Positions 51,730 to 51,809 of a DNA stretch of 51,809 nt are shown here, in pieces. Made by a program: the position numbers and the translations under genes. A model generated the notes under the pieces. It saw only the letters and a list, made by a program, of their open reading frames with translations, was not told the origin of the DNA and searched no databases. Numbering within the stretch: the first letter of the stretch is position 1; each line of letters opens with the position of its first letter. Source of the DNA: Eubacterium sp. (GTDB taxonomy: Bacteria > Bacillota > Clostridia > Lachnospirales > Lachnospiraceae); NCBI GenBank assembly GCA_017459345.1, contig JAFUDC010000035.1:1-51809 (forward strand). The letters are read 5' to 3'.

Positions 51730-51809
51730 GTATATACCCTCCTTAAGTCTAACTAAAAAACACCCTGTTTTTCTTATCTGCTTATATCATTTTATCAGCA
51801 TGGCATCCC

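Noticed and set aside
1-51809. A recent mobile element or genomic island boundary
   Set aside because: No transposase, integrase, tRNA gene or flanking direct repeat was seen, although the 6.6-22 kb block could still have been acquired as a unit.

Overview
The window looks like the chromosome of an anaerobic, low-to-mid GC Firmicute (Bacillota), most likely a gut Lachnospiraceae/Clostridia relative. This is inferred from a one-chain pyruvate:ferredoxin oxidoreductase, a Gram-positive CpsB/LCP/CpsC/CpsD module, an L,D-transpeptidase with fibronectin-like domains, lysine-rich secreted Ig-like proteins, a SipW-type signal peptidase, AGGAGG ribosome sites and classical sigma-A promoters. No rRNA, tRNA, CRISPR array, phage gene or transposase was seen.

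Layout. (1) 1-5.2 kb, plus strand: a YfhO-type GT-C membrane protein, a WecE/RffA-type sugar aminotransferase and a GtrB/CsbB-type polyprenyl-phosphate glycosyltransferase, together resembling a three-part system that decorates a surface polymer with an amino sugar. (2) 5.3-6.6 kb: L,D-transpeptidase. (3) 6.6-22.3 kb: the most unusual part. A minus-strand operon of about 11 kb starts at a good promoter (22236-22264) and encodes a flippase, a GT-C-like membrane protein, a second GtrB-like glycosyltransferase, then an MmgE/PrpD protein, a U32-like TIM barrel, an ATP-grasp ligase, a CitE-like C-C lyase of the kind known from tellurium-resistance (Ter) clusters, a 2-hydroxyacid dehydrogenase and a split class I fumarase/tartrate dehydratase. 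Beside it lie a sugar epimerase (plus strand) and a second minus operon (ketopantoate-reductase-like, CapK/PaaK-like adenylating enzyme, second ATP-grasp), driven from overlapping divergent promoters. I infer a pathway that makes an unusual carboxylic acid and ligates it onto a lipid-linked sugar for export; this exact combination is not one I recognise. (4) 22.4-25.3 kb: three secreted proteins, two NlpC/P60-like and one small lysine-rich. (5) 25.5-29.0 kb: the Cps tyrosine phospho-regulatory and LCP attachment operon, including a small 40-residue membrane protein. (6) 29.2-31.1 kb: glmS, which supplies amino sugar precursors. (7) 31.4-39.9 kb: one giant secreted protein of about 2829 residues with a long module present three times. 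(8) 40.1-43.7 kb: pyruvate:ferredoxin oxidoreductase behind a structured leader. (9) 43.9-49.9 kb: a SipW-like signal peptidase, then an AraC regulator with a degenerate receiver domain and a class III aminotransferase plus a taurine/sulfonate-type ABC transporter. (10) 49.9-51.7 kb: a prepilin-type peptidase and an OmpA-domain lipoprotein.

Taken together, most of the window is a cell-envelope island: two sugar-decoration modules, polymer attachment and its phospho-control, wall remodelling enzymes and large surface proteins. A separate amine/sulfonate uptake operon and core fermentation genes flank it. Gene starts were moved from the longest reading frame wherever a ribosome binding site clearly marks an internal start.
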